Shown here piece by piece: positions 1 to 8,815 of a stretch of 64,000 nucleotides of DNA. Both the position numbers and the translations under genes were made by a program. Position 1 is the first letter of the stretch. Every line of letters begins with the position of its first letter. Where the stretch lies: contig JANRIH010000044.1 of the NCBI GenBank assembly GCA_033765145.1, forward strand, positions 159,181 through 223,180. The letters are read 5' to 3'. The notes beneath the pieces were generated by a model, which worked only from the letters and a program-made list of their open reading frames with translations, had not been told where the DNA came from and did no database searches. The DNA is from JAGVSR01 sp033765145 (lineage in GTDB: Bacteria > Pseudomonadota > Alphaproteobacteria > Rhizobiales > Hyphomicrobiaceae).

Positions 1-145
1 CGGTATCGGCGGACGTATAGACCGGCTTCACCGGGATGCCTTCGGGGGTCATCCACGGTTCGGCAGCGGCGGCCGGCGCGGCGCCGGTGTTGCTGGCCGG
101 GAGAGGGCCCAAATCGAGCGAAGCGAAATCCGGAATCCTGGTCAT
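1..145 (-). CDS. mutB: Methylmalonyl-CoA mutase large subunit, N-terminal fragment cut by the window edge
   Basis: The reverse strand reads an ATG at 145 and stays open to the left edge (48 codons). The peptide starts MTRIPDFASLDLG and continues with EPWMTPEGIPVKPVYTSAD, the typical start of the catalytic (large) subunit of adenosylcobalamin-dependent methylmalonyl-CoA mutase, which interconverts (R)-methylmalonyl-CoA and succinyl-CoA. The B12-binding and active-site parts lie outside the window. The small subunit is encoded on the same strand at 2463-4379, so this is the downstream partner of a heterodimer whose genes are here about 2.3 kb apart. The family call rests on N-terminal similarity plus the neighbouring small subunit. 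Confidence 0.8.
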   Translation of the reverse strand, partial: MTRIPDFASLDLGPLPASNTGAAPAAAAEPWMTPEGIPVKPVYTSADT

Positions 146-303
146 GTTGATCTTTCGTGGTCGAGACCGTCGTAGGGGAGAGGTAGCACGGCAATTCCGG
201 CCTTGGCGATGCGGCTTGGGCCCCCAATCGGCCGCTTCAGTCGGCTGAACTCGGACCGGCGCCGCTTCGTCGCTCAATTGGGCATGATGGTCTGGATCAT
301 ACC

Positions 304-1023
304 ATGAATTTCAAAGGGATCGGCTTCTTCGGCGCAATCCTTACGGCGGCCTTCGCGAGTGAGATCGCCTGGGCGGCGCCTGATGGCGAACAGGCGATCC
401 CGGACAGGCATCCCGACATCCGAACGGCCCCACCGGCCGGATATTGTGCGCTGGATAGCGAGACCCTCGAAGGGGGCGCGGTCGTGACCGGCTACCAGCC
501 GGGGCTCGCAAGCGGGATGTCGCTGGTCGCTCTTTATGCGTCGTGCTGGGAAGCTGAACTCGTCCGCGGCCAGGTTCCCTTGAGGATCGACGCGTGGATG
601 GCCGTCGAAATGAATGTCGTCAGCTATCCGAGCGACGATGAGCGGACGCTCGGGAAGGCGGGCGCGGTCGAGCTTCTGTGCCGCGATGCGCGCGACGCCT
701 CACTCGGTCATCCTGTGCCGGCCGCCGGCGCGGCCTTCGACGATCTCGTCGCTGCTGCGCGATCCGAACTCGGGCCTCGACGACCGACGGTCTATCTCGG
801 GGTGGTCGCCGAGGATCGGGAGCTCGAGGTCTGCTATCTGGCCGTCGTGAGGCTTGCGGACGGCGACGATGAATACATGCGCGCCCATCTGACGGTCACT
901 GGTTTCAGTACCGCAGGCGACCGGTGGGTGGCACTAAGCGTCCGTCGCCCGGCAGATGACGATCCGGCGTCGACACTCGCGCTCGCGCGGGACATCGTCC
1001 GTGCGTTCAAAATGCAGAACTGA
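304..1023 (+). CDS. Secreted protein of unknown function
   Basis: A 239-residue protein. Residues 1-24 look like a cleavable signal peptide (a short polar start, a hydrophobic core, then an AWA-A cleavage context), so export to the periplasm is likely. The mature part holds four scattered cysteines and no motif I recognise. No family name can be given. It lies between the two methylmalonyl-CoA mutase genes but on the opposite strand, and its last 17 bases overlap the 3' end of the convergent glycosyltransferase gene. Codon use matches the surrounding high-GC genes. The coding call rests on length and signal peptide; the start has no strong ribosome binding site. Confidence 0.65.
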   Translation: MNFKGIGFFGAILTAAFASEIAWAAPDGEQAIPDRHPDIRTAPPAGYCALDSETLEGGAVVTGYQPGLASGMSLVALYASCWEAELVRGQVPLRIDAWMAVEMNVVSYPSDDERTLGKAGAVELLCRDARDASLGHPVPAAGAAFDDLVAAARSELGPRRPTVYLGVVAEDRELEVCYLAVVRLADGDDEYMRAHLTVTGFSTAGDRWVALSVRRPADDDPASTLALARDIVRAFKMQN

Positions 1024-2239
1024 TCCAGGGCGGTCGGCGTGACGTGGCTGTCGCGCCGACATCGAGAGACTTGTTCTCGCTCGAATTGCCGGTGGCGGGA
1101 GGTGCGGTTCCGATCGGGGACGCGGCCCGTTCGGGTCTCGATGTTTCAGCCGGCCATTTCATGAGGCCCGCGGCGACGAAATCGTTCCCGTCCGAGAATG
1201 CCACCGATTCACGGCCGAGAAACGAACCGGTTCTCGCGCTGATGCGCTTCAGGAGCCGCTCGTAATAGACGTATTTCCGGCTGGCCCGAGCGTAGGTCTT
1301 GCGCACCTGGGCGAGACGGATGCGACGCGGAAAATCGCTGGTAAATTTGAAGTGCGCGATGGTCAGCAGTCGGTCACTCGGCGGGGCAACGTTCGCGCGA
1401 TGGCTGTCCTGGTAGTAGATTTCATTCGTCCAGCGGACGATCGGTGTTTTCAGGACAGCACCACGCGCCGATTTGAACGGGAGCGCGTCGAGGAGCCAGC
1501 TCGGCAGGAATATCAGCGATGTCGGCGGGCTCTTGATGCCGTACTCGCGGAAAAGGCGGTTCGACGCGCCCTTGTGAAGGCGGCGGGCCGGAGGCTGCCC
1601 CTTTCGCATCTCGACGATTTCGCACGCATCGAAATAGGGATATCGCTGGAACAGGTCCTTGGCCGTAAGGCCGTGCTCGTCGCGATCGAGATCGCTCACG
1701 TTGGCGGGGTAGAAGTCCACCAGCGATGCTGCGATGCAGTCGATATCGTTGGCGGCGAGCGCGGCGAACAGCTCCTGGAGCGAACCGACACCCGGTGGCA
1801 GGACGAGAAATTCGTCGGCGTCGACATAGATGGCATATCGGTCCGCGAGATATTTCTTCGGGATCGCGCTCTTCATGAAGACGCTGGCCCGGTCTATGGC
1901 GGTCGCGTTGCCGTCGAACGCGATGCGCACCTTGTCGCCGAAACCGAGATCGGTTTTCAGAATGACGCAGTCGGGCTGGCGCGCGAGGAACGCACTGGTC
2001 CCGTCCGTCGAGTTGTCGTCCAGGATCAGGAACTGTGTGGCGCCGATCGTGCGATAGTGCTCGAGCAGCGCGGGCAGGAAGAACATCTCGTTGTGGACGA
2101 TCGCGTAGACGGTCGCGCGGTCGGGATCGACGACGCCATGGACGACCTCGATCCGGTCCATGAGTTCTCGCCACGAGATGTCCCGGATGCCGGCGTCGAT
2201 CTCAGTCATCGCGTTGGCCAACTTATTCGCGGCGTCCAT
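1007..2239 (-). CDS. Glycosyltransferase family 2 protein (Glyco_tranf_2_4 / DUF23-like)
   Basis: A 410-residue protein. Around residue 45 it shows the opening of a GT-A fold (VYAIVHNEMFFLPALLEHY, then FLILDDNSTDGT), and further on YAIYVDADEFLVLP, a DxD-type metal and nucleotide-sugar binding motif. These fit the family 2 subgroup that decorates surface polysaccharides or lipids; acceptor and donor cannot be told. The last ~50 residues are low-complexity Ser/Ala/Pro. No signal peptide is visible, so it is probably cytoplasmic or membrane-associated. It sits between mutA and mutB on the same strand, which does not suggest a shared pathway. Confidence 0.75.
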   Translation of the reverse strand: MDAANKLANAMTEIDAGIRDISWRELMDRIEVVHGVVDPDRATVYAIVHNEMFFLPALLEHYRTIGATQFLILDDNSTDGTSAFLARQPDCVILKTDLGFGDKVRIAFDGNATAIDRASVFMKSAIPKKYLADRYAIYVDADEFLVLPPGVGSLQELFAALAANDIDCIAASLVDFYPANVSDLDRDEHGLTAKDLFQRYPYFDACEIVEMRKGQPPARRLHKGASNRLFREYGIKSPPTSLIFLPSWLLDALPFKSARGAVLKTPIVRWTNEIYYQDSHRANVAPPSDRLLTIAHFKFTSDFPRRIRLAQVRKTYARASRKYVYYERLLKRISARTGSFLGRESVAFSDGNDFVAAGLMKWPAETSRPERAASPIGTAPPATGNSSENKSLDVGATATSRRPPWISSAF

Positions 2240-2462
2240 TTTGCCGGCGTCGAATCCCCGCTTGGGGAGATTGACCGCGTGCCCGTTCTTGTGACTGACG
2301 CTCTTTATAGCGCGACTCCGATCAGATCACCGGTTCTACCTAGCCGTGGCCGGGCCGATTGCCAAGTTTTCCCGTTCCCCGCCGACGCTTTCGTTAATGC
2401 GCAGGACCGATCCCCTGGGGCTCGACGCCTCGAGCTGCAACCAATCGTGCCTCCGGTTCAAC

Positions 2463-4379
2463 TCACGCGCGTCCCAGACGTTGCTGGAGGCTCCCGAGCG
2501 TTTCGATGGCATCGGCGCCCGCGAAGAGAAACTGGTCGACGCCCGCAGCACGAAGGGCATCTTCCCGGTCGCCGGGGCGGCCCGCCATCAGCACAAGGCG
2601 CGCGCCCGCGGCCTTCAGCGCCCGCGCCGTCGCCTCGGCATGTTCGGCATTCACCGCGTCGGAGGAGCAGATGCAAGCCGCGTCGAGACCCGAGGCGCGG
2701 AATGCCGCCGCCGCGGGTTCGGCGCCTGCATAGCCATCCGTCATGTTGGCGGCTATTCCGCCGGCGGCGAGATAGTTCTTGATCCACGTGGAGCGCACGT
2801 TGTGGTCGACGACCTGACCGAGGCTCGCGAGAAAGACTTCGAGCGGCTTGCCGGATTGCGCATGTGCGTCGGCGGCGTCGCGGAGCGCTTCGAAGGGTTC
2901 GGACAGGCGGGAAAGCTTCAATGGTTTGACCGTTTCGGCGGGGTTCTGAGCCGGTGATGCGCCTCCGCGCCACGGCGTCACGGTGAGACCGTCGTCTCCC
3001 AGAAGCGGGAACGCCGAAACACCGGTCAACTCCTGCCGGCCGGTCGCGATGGCTTTCGCGCGGACGGCAGCGGCCTTCGCGATGCGATCCTGGACCAAAC
3101 CGGATTTCAGAGCCGCGACCATGCCTCCCGCCTGCTCGATTGACTTGAGCTCCGTCCAGGCGGCCTCCGCGAGGTCTTGGGTCAATTTTTCCACGTACCA
3201 GGAACCGCCCGCCGGATCGACAACGCGTCCGAGCGAGGATTCTTCCTGGCAGACGATCTGAATGTTGCGGGCGACGCGGCGCGCGAAGGCGTCGGTCTCG
3301 CCCAGGGCATAGGTGAACGGCAGCACTGTGATGGCGTCCGCGCCACCGAGGGCCCCGGCGGCACACGCGATGGTATTGCGGATGATGTTCGTCCAGGGGT
3401 CCCGCTTGGCAAGCATCCGCCAAGACGTGACGGCTGTGATGTGGATGTCGCGGGCGGCCTCTCCGGCGCCGGACGCTTCCGCGATCCGCCAGAGCAGGAG
3501 GCGCGCGGCGCGGAGCTTGGCGATCCCGAGGAATTCGTCGGCGTCGACGGCCAAGGACACGGCGATCTTCGGGATGGCGATTTCCGGCGCAATGCCGGCC
3601 GTCTCGGCGGCGCGCAGGTACGCGATGAACGTGGCGAGCATGGCCGCCAGTTCCATGGCTTCGGTCGCGCCAGCACAATGGTAACCGTTTCCGTCAGCGA
3701 TGAGGGCTGTCACGCGGGGCGTTTTGCTTGTCTCGCCAATCAGGTTCAGTGCGTCCGACATCGCTTTCGGCAGGGGCACGGAAAGTTGCCCCATCACGGC
3801 CAGAAGACCGATCGGATCGGCGTTGAAATGTCCTTGGCGATCGGCCGGTGCGATCCCCTCACGTGTCCAGTGCGCCATGAGGGCGTCGGCGACTGCCGGG
3901 GTTCTTTCGCCCGCGATCAATGCAATAGGGCAGACGTCGAGCAGCACGCCGTCGAGCGCTTTCTTGAGCGCGCTTTCGGAGAATACGAGGCCCGAGCCGC
4001 CGAGCGTCGCGAAATGCAGCGCGATGGAGTTGGCGCCGCCTGCCAAATCTTCCAGGACCGCCTTGTTGACGGCTTCAGGATCGGTGCCCGTGTGGAACTG
4101 TCGGATGTCCCAGCCAAGGCCGTTGGGCGAGGTCTGTGCGCCACGCGTAAAGGGCTTCAGTCCGGGGACGCCTGCCGCGGCATGCGCGATTGTATCCGCC
4201 CGGGTATAGATCGGCTCGACCCGGAGCCCATCGGCCGTGCGCGAGACCATCTTCTTCTCGAACTCGGCGCCCTTGATCGCTTTGGCAACGAGCGCCATCC
4301 ACGCGTCGCGGTTGGCGGGCGGGAAGCCGCCGCCGAGGGCATCCATCGTGGGGGCGGGCGAGTTGGCGCCGGGCGGCAT
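2463..4379 (-). CDS. mutA: Methylmalonyl-CoA mutase small (beta) subunit
   Basis: A 638-residue protein with the mutase small-subunit layout: an N-terminal TIM-barrel region (GLGWDIRQFH and DLAGGANSIALHFA near residues 90-125) and a C-terminal cobalamin-binding-like fold. The barrel resembles the catalytic subunit, but the small subunit is expected to be non-catalytic and structural. It would pair with the large subunit that starts at 145. The C-terminal domain lacks a clear DxHxxG cobalamin loop, as expected for this subunit. In methylotrophs this enzyme serves the ethylmalonyl-CoA pathway or propionyl-CoA use. The start is the ATG at 4379, with an AAGGA about 11 bases upstream. Confidence 0.88.
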   Translation of the reverse strand: MPPGANSPAPTMDALGGGFPPANRDAWMALVAKAIKGAEFEKKMVSRTADGLRVEPIYTRADTIAHAAAGVPGLKPFTRGAQTSPNGLGWDIRQFHTGTDPEAVNKAVLEDLAGGANSIALHFATLGGSGLVFSESALKKALDGVLLDVCPIALIAGERTPAVADALMAHWTREGIAPADRQGHFNADPIGLLAVMGQLSVPLPKAMSDALNLIGETSKTPRVTALIADGNGYHCAGATEAMELAAMLATFIAYLRAAETAGIAPEIAIPKIAVSLAVDADEFLGIAKLRAARLLLWRIAEASGAGEAARDIHITAVTSWRMLAKRDPWTNIIRNTIACAAGALGGADAITVLPFTYALGETDAFARRVARNIQIVCQEESSLGRVVDPAGGSWYVEKLTQDLAEAAWTELKSIEQAGGMVAALKSGLVQDRIAKAAAVRAKAIATGRQELTGVSAFPLLGDDGLTVTPWRGGASPAQNPAETVKPLKLSRLSEPFEALRDAADAHAQSGKPLEVFLASLGQVVDHNVRSTWIKNYLAAGGIAANMTDGYAGAEPAAAAFRASGLDAACICSSDAVNAEHAEATARALKAAGARLVLMAGRPGDREDALRAAGVDQFLFAGADAIETLGSLQQRLGRA

Positions 4380-4688
4380 GTTTCGCAGGGTCCTTCGAGA
4401 GCGGTCGGAGCGGGGCGATAGGCGCGCATTGGACAGTCTCGCTCTATAGGGGCAACACGATGCTGCCGCACGTGAAAAAATGGCGCGTCATCGCCATGTC
4501 GGGGCCTAGAATTCGTCGTGCGGCATTCCGCTCGCAGCGGTGAAACTCCTCTGCCGGCTGGGCCGTGGAGTGAGCCATGCAACCGGGTTTGCAATGGCTC
4601 AGGCGTCGTGCCAAACGAAAGGGGCAGGTATGGCGAGTCGGCTTCCGGCCACCAGGATTTCGCCTGTCGAGAACGGAGAATGACGCTC
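4380..4688. other. Intergenic region with a hairpin, between divergent mutA and the HerA-like gene
   Basis: About 300 bases separate the divergent mutA and HerA-like starts. The clearest structure is an inverted repeat at 4571-4601: TGAGCCATGCAA, a six-base loop, then TTGCAATGGCTCA, i.e. a 12-bp stem with one bulged base. It lies about 90 bases upstream of the HerA-like start and could sit in its leader. An open frame runs in from 4518, but the better ribosome binding site is at 4675-4678. I see no B12 riboswitch-like core. Confidence 0.4.
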
Positions 4689-6203
4689 ATGACCACGTCG
4701 GTGCTGCAGGATGGCAAGATCTTCGTCGGCAAGAGCGTCAAGCCGGAATACCTCGATCTCAAGCTCGCGAACCGCCATGGCCTCATTACGGGCGCAACGG
4801 GCACCGGCAAGACGGTGACGCTGCAAATTCTGGCCGAGGGCTTCTCGGCCGTCGGCGTTCCGGTCTTTGCCGCCGACATAAAGGGAGATCTTTCGGGGAT
4901 CGCCGCCGTCGGAGAACCCAAGGACTTTCTCGTCAAGCGCGCGGCCGAAATCGGGCTCGGAGATGACTATAAGAATCGCGCATCGCCGACGATCCTCTGG
5001 GACGTCTTCGGCGAGCAGGGCCACCCCATCCGCGCAACCGTTCAGGATATGGGTCCGCTTCTGCTGTCGCGGCTGCTCGAACTCAACGAGGTGCAGGAAG
5101 GTGTGCTCAATATCGCCTTCCGAGTCGCCGCAGACGAGAAAATGCCGCTTCTCGATCTCAAGGATCTCCGGGCGCTCATGAACAATATTGCGGAGCGCGC
5201 GAAGGAGATCGGCGCCAAGTACGGCAACGTGGCGACAACGTCGATCGGCTCGATCCAGCGGCGGTTCCTCGTGCTCGAGGAGCAGGGCGCCAATCAGTTC
5301 TTCGGTGAGCCGGCGCTGGATCTGCAAGATTTCCTCCGCATTGCGCCCGACGGTCGCGGCGTCATCAATCTCCTGTCGGCCGACCGTCTGATGCAGAGCC
5401 CGCGGCTCTATGCAACGTTCCTGCTCTGGATGCTGACGAAACTCTGGCAGACGCTACCGGAAGTCGGCGATCAGCCGAAGCCCAAGCTCGTCTTTTTCTT
5501 CGACGAGGCGCATCTGCTTTTCGACGAGGCGCCGAAAGCGCTTCTCGAACGCATCGAGCAGGTGGCACGGCTCATCCGCTCGAAGGGCGTCGGCGTTTAT
5601 TTCATCACGCAGAACCCAATGGACGTGCCGAACTCGGTCTCGGCGCAACTCGGCAATCGCGTGCAGCACGCTTTGCGCGCATTCACGCCGCAAGAGCAGA
5701 AGGCCGTCAAAGCCGCTGCGACGACGTTCCGGAAGAATCCCGATCTTGATACCGAAAAAGTCATCATGGAATTGAAGGTCGGCGAGGCGCTCGTCTCGAT
5801 GCTCGAGAACAAGGGCGAGCCGTCCATCGTTCAGCGGACTCTGATCCGGCCTCCCGAGGGGCGGCTCGGTCCGGTCACGGCGGATGAGCGGCAGAGCCTG
5901 ATCGAGTACAGCCCGATTTTCGGGAAGTACGAGGAGGCTGTGGATCGGGAGAGCGCGCACGAGATCCTGACAAAGCGGACGGACGCAGCTGCCCAGGAGG
6001 CGAATTCCGGTCAGGGCGGTACGTGGACCGACGTCATCTTCGGGGGCGGATCGTCGTCCGGCGGAACGGGCAAGACCGGCGGCCGGAAGACTCAGACCAT
6101 GGCCGAGCAGGTCGGCAAGGAACTGCAGCGCACAGTGTCACGCTCGATCGCAACCTCGATCAAGAACATCATTGTCGGTGCGATCAAGGGCGGGCGGCGC
6201 TGA
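4689..6203 (+). CDS. HerA-like helicase domain ATPase (DUF853 / YjgR family)
   Basis: A 504-residue ATPase of the HerA/FtsK superfamily. Walker A is GATGTGKT at residues 35-42 and Walker B ends FFFDEAHLLF near residue 270; the family sequence KGVGVYFITQNPMDVPNSV follows. The C-terminus is Gly/Ser-rich, then basic and hydrophobic. YjgR-type proteins are widespread and poorly characterised; a DNA-translocating role is only inferred from the fold. The frame is open from 4518, and ATGs exist at 4680 and 4689. I chose 4689 because GGAG at 4675-4678 is correctly spaced for it. It is followed 92 bases later by a cytochrome c gene on the same strand. Confidence 0.88.
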   Translation: MTTSVLQDGKIFVGKSVKPEYLDLKLANRHGLITGATGTGKTVTLQILAEGFSAVGVPVFAADIKGDLSGIAAVGEPKDFLVKRAAEIGLGDDYKNRASPTILWDVFGEQGHPIRATVQDMGPLLLSRLLELNEVQEGVLNIAFRVAADEKMPLLDLKDLRALMNNIAERAKEIGAKYGNVATTSIGSIQRRFLVLEEQGANQFFGEPALDLQDFLRIAPDGRGVINLLSADRLMQSPRLYATFLLWMLTKLWQTLPEVGDQPKPKLVFFFDEAHLLFDEAPKALLERIEQVARLIRSKGVGVYFITQNPMDVPNSVSAQLGNRVQHALRAFTPQEQKAVKAAATTFRKNPDLDTEKVIMELKVGEALVSMLENKGEPSIVQRTLIRPPEGRLGPVTADERQSLIEYSPIFGKYEEAVDRESAHEILTKRTDAAAQEANSGQGGTWTDVIFGGGSSSGGTGKTGGRKTQTMAEQVGKELQRTVSRSIATSIKNIIVGAIKGGRR

Positions 6204-6294
6204 TCCCGATCGGTATTTGACGGTGATCAAGGTTCGAGCGCTGCGGGGCTGCATTATGGATCCAGAAATCCATCGCCCTGGAGATACGCGCGGC

Positions 6295-6702
6295 ATGTTC
6301 GCGGCCATAGCCTTGTTTCGACGAATCGTTCCGGTATTTGTCGCCGCGTGCAGCTGGATGATCGCCGCTTCGTCTTATGCAGCGGACGACGAACTCGTCG
6401 CGCGCGGGCGCTCACTCGCTGAGGAGAAGTGCGCGCGCTGCCATGCGCTCGGCCTCGACGACAAGAGCCCGCACGAGAAGGCGCCGCCGTTCCGCGACGT
6501 CGTCGAAATTTATCCGAGCGAGCATCTGGGCGAGGCGCTGGCCGAGGGCATCGTCTCTGGCCATCCGGATATGCCCGTGTTCGTCTTGTCGGTGCCGGAG
6601 GTCGAGGGATTTCTGGCCTATCTTGCGAGCCTGGCCGAGGCGCGCGGCGAGCTTCCCGCGGGTTCGGCGCGCGACACTGCGCCGAATGTGGATGGTGAGT
6701 AA
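6295..6702 (+). CDS. Small monohaem cytochrome c, exported
   Basis: A 135-residue protein. Residues 1-29 form a signal peptide ending SSYA before ADDE, and CARCH at 46-50 is a class I c-type haem site; methionines at GHPDMPV may supply the sixth ligand. It would act in the periplasm as an electron carrier, but its partner cannot be identified from context. The frame is open further upstream with an ATG at 6256 that adds 13 residues; I preferred 6295 because it gives a normal signal peptide with GGAG 11 bases upstream. It is the last gene before a stretch with a broken RTX-like remnant. Confidence 0.8.
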   Translation: MFAAIALFRRIVPVFVAACSWMIAASSYAADDELVARGRSLAEEKCARCHALGLDDKSPHEKAPPFRDVVEIYPSEHLGEALAEGIVSGHPDMPVFVLSVPEVEGFLAYLASLAEARGELPAGSARDTAPNVDGE

Positions 6703-6767
6703 TCAGATAGATCGCGTCAAGCTTCAGGACTGGAGAGCGGGGGCGCTGTGAAGCGCGAATTTCTCGC

Positions 6768-6965
6768 AATCAGTCGTTCAGTTACATTGGCTCGGGGACG
6801 TACACCGGGCGCGCCGGCCAGTTGCACGTCGTGAGGGTCGACAATCCAGGCACGTTCAATGATCGCACCGTCATTGGCGGCGATCTCAATGGAGATCGAG
6901 ATTCGGATCTTGTCATTCAATTGACGGGATTGAAAACCGTGAGCGCGGGCGATTTGGTGGTCTAG
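6768..6965 (+). pseudogene. C-terminal remnant of an RTX / serralysin-type calcium-binding protein
   Basis: The frame ending in TAG at 6963-6965 reads FSYIGSGTYTGRAGQLHV, then GGDLNGDRDSDLVIQLTG and a short hydrophobic end. This is the characteristic C-terminus of type I-secreted RTX proteins (peptidase M10 serralysin C-terminal type). The frame is open only from 6711, has no ATG before the motif and is cut off by TAG at 6708-6710. No upstream RTX nonapeptide repeats are present; the preceding DNA is the cytochrome gene. It is therefore a decayed 3' fragment rather than a gene. The match is by pattern recognition of about 60 residues. Confidence 0.6.
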
Positions 6966-7160
6966 GCTACTTTTCGGTGGCCCCGAGCGACGGCCGCATC
7001 GACGTGGCGAAACGCCGCCGACCGAGCCTCGCGAACTGTGGCGCCTGCGGGGATCGAGCGCTCGCCCGTCGATGAACAGTTCCTGAACGTCGAGCTCAAC
7101 CGGCGTTCAGTCGCTCTCCCCCATCTTCCCGTCATCGAAGCTCGAGACGGGAAGAGCCCC
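6966..7160. other. Non-coding stretch between the RTX remnant and a doubtful small gene
   Basis: About 195 high-GC bases with no convincing gene, terminator or repeat. Together with the remnant before it and the short peptide after it, this forms a roughly 600-base interval (6703-7314) without a solid gene between the convergent cytochrome c and patatin genes. It looks like an eroded region. Confidence 0.4.
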
Positions 7161-7286
7161 ATGAAAGTCCTCTTGTCCACGATCGCTGCCGGCGCCTTGG
7201 CGGCCATTTTGTTGCAGCCGGCCGGCGCGTCGCACGTTGCCCCGCTCGCGCATGGCAATCCGGCGCTCTTCGTCGGGCAGAAATGA
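7161..7286 (+). CDS. Possible short secreted peptide (41 residues)
   Basis: A short frame starts with MKVLLSTIAAGALAAILL and continues through a signal-peptide-like stretch ending near GASH, leaving a mature peptide of only about 18 residues. GGAAGAG lies just upstream of the ATG at 7161, which supports translation. No homologue is recognised. It lies in an otherwise decayed interval, so it may be the 5' remnant of a longer exported protein. Low confidence. Confidence 0.25.
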   Translation: MKVLLSTIAAGALAAILLQPAGASHVAPLAHGNPALFVGQK

Positions 7287-7314
7287 TCGGCTCACGCATT
7301 CCGACGGATGGTCC

Positions 7315-8661
7315 TCAGAGCGCGCTCAAGCGGTTCGAGGCCATGGGTGCCGCGGGCTTGTTCGGGCCTTGCGGCGCGCCGCCGTCGCCGGGGTCTTCGG
7401 GGGGCGCTGGCAGGGCGTCCGGTGCTCGGGGCTTTTGGCCGTCGGGTGCATCGGCTGGCTTCCTCGACCATGCCCCTACCTGACCCAGGCGGAAGCCTTC
7501 TGCAAACAGAGCCCGCTGATAGCCGAGGTCGAACTTCTCCTTAGCGTCGTAGTGGAATTCCGCCGGCACCGAGATGGTATTAAATTCCGCCTTGGAGTCG
7601 CGCGCCATGCGATAGATGCGATAGATGTCGCCGCGATGCTGGGATTGCAGCAGCGTCAGGATCGACGACGAGGCGATCTCGAACGTCGTCTGCTTCACAG
7701 GGGCATATTCCGCGTTCATCTTGCTATTCTGGACGAGGTAGAGCTTGCGTTCCGGTGGCTTGGAGTAGAGCGCATCGAATGCCGATAGAGGCAGATTTAC
7801 GGGAGTTATAAAGATCTGCCGCGTCACGCCGCCGTCGACGTGCATTTCATCGTAGATCTTGCCGTCGACCTTGACCTTGATGTTAACCGGAGGAAAGAGG
7901 CCGGGGATCGAAGCCGATGCTAGAATGACGTCGCGAAAGAGTTCCACAGCCTCCTGGCTGTCGTGAATTGCGATCTCGCCCATGTTCCAGACAACAGGGC
8001 GTTTCGCGTCCAGGTTCGTTGTGCCGATCATCAGGACGCGGCCGCGGCGGTATTCTCGTGCAACTTCTTTCAAGAACTGGCGGTCGACATACTTCGCGAT
8101 CAAATTCTTCAAGGGCGTCGTGTCGATCAATGCGTCGCCGCCTAGGAGGCCGACGACGAATTGCGGTGTCACGAGGTCTGTCGTGCCGTAGGCGGTCCAG
8201 ATTTCCTCGAGCTTGGAATCGTACTCAGGTCCCAAATACGCGAATGGCGCGATGATCGCGCCCGCAGAGACGCCCGTCACATGCTCGAACTCAGGGCGTG
8301 TGCCGCGCTTTGTCCAGCCGGCTAGGACCCCGGCGCCGAACGCGCCGTCCGGGCCGCCACCGGACAGGGCCAGCGCCTGGATCTGCTTGCGGCCGTTGGC
8401 GACGTCGGCGCTTCGTCCCAGTTCGCCGAGGTTGGGCAGACGGCGCGCCATTTCCGCGCGAATGTCCTTCGGCTGCTCGTCGCCCCAGAAGCGTCCGCCT
8501 TCGATGTGGACGAGGCTCGCGCGTTCTTCGGCGAGGCCTGTCGGGACGGGCATGCGCTCGAACGGACCCGCGCAGCCTGCCATCAGCAGGGCGAGCAGAG
8601 CAGCCGCGATTTGGCGCGTTCGACGCAAGACGATCCCCCGGCCGGCCGTCAGCCGAACCAT
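7315..8661 (-). CDS. Patatin-like phospholipase, predicted lipoprotein
   Basis: A 448-residue protein. The N-terminal hydrophobic stretch ends in LMAGC, with the lipidated cysteine at about residue 30. The patatin domain follows: an oxyanion loop SGGGPDGAFGAG (100-111), the nucleophile elbow GVSAG (130-134, Ser132) and a DGG motif (HVDGGVTR) carrying the catalytic aspartate. The Ser-Asp dyad is therefore intact, so it should be an active lipid acyl hydrolase anchored to a membrane on the periplasmic side; the substrate is unknown. The Pro/Ala-rich C-terminus is low complexity. It stands alone, downstream of the sodB gene on the same strand but 155 bases away. Confidence 0.85.
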   Translation of the reverse strand: MVRLTAGRGIVLRRTRQIAAALLALLMAGCAGPFERMPVPTGLAEERASLVHIEGGRFWGDEQPKDIRAEMARRLPNLGELGRSADVANGRKQIQALALSGGGPDGAFGAGVLAGWTKRGTRPEFEHVTGVSAGAIIAPFAYLGPEYDSKLEEIWTAYGTTDLVTPQFVVGLLGGDALIDTTPLKNLIAKYVDRQFLKEVAREYRRGRVLMIGTTNLDAKRPVVWNMGEIAIHDSQEAVELFRDVILASASIPGLFPPVNIKVKVDGKIYDEMHVDGGVTRQIFITPVNLPLSAFDALYSKPPERKLYLVQNSKMNAEYAPVKQTTFEIASSSILTLLQSQHRGDIYRIYRMARDSKAEFNTISVPAEFHYDAKEKFDLGYQRALFAEGFRLGQVGAWSRKPADAPDGQKPRAPDALPAPPEDPGDGGAPQGPNKPAAPMASNRLSAL

Positions 8662-8723
8662 TCCCGATGTGAACTCATAGCACGAAGAATGGGAAAATCA
8701 TTAAGCGGCCGGCCTGAACGGTC

Positions 8724-8748
8724 GACGGCCGCCTTCGAGGCGGCCGTC
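8724..8748 (-). terminator. Perfect 10-bp hairpin downstream of sodB
   Basis: GACGGCCGCC, loop TTCGA, GGCGGCCGTC forms a perfect 10-bp stem about 70 bases past the sodB stop in its direction of transcription. No U-run follows on either strand, so intrinsic termination is uncertain; it may instead stabilise the mRNA 3' end. Confidence 0.4.
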
Positions 8749-8815
8749 GGAAACCGAGATCAGTGTTGTGCCGGGCAGAGCGCCTCGGGCCGTGTTTGGG
8801 CCGCGACTTCGGGTT

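Noticed and set aside
1352..2782. Long rightward open frame of 476 codons
   Set aside because: It lies antisense to the glycosyltransferase gene and the end of mutA, has no ribosome binding site, and its protein looks like Arg-rich frame-shadow sequence of high-GC DNA.
4380..4688. Cobalamin riboswitch before the B12-dependent mutase
   Set aside because: No B12-box-like core; only a simple hairpin is seen, and it lies on the side of the HerA-like gene.
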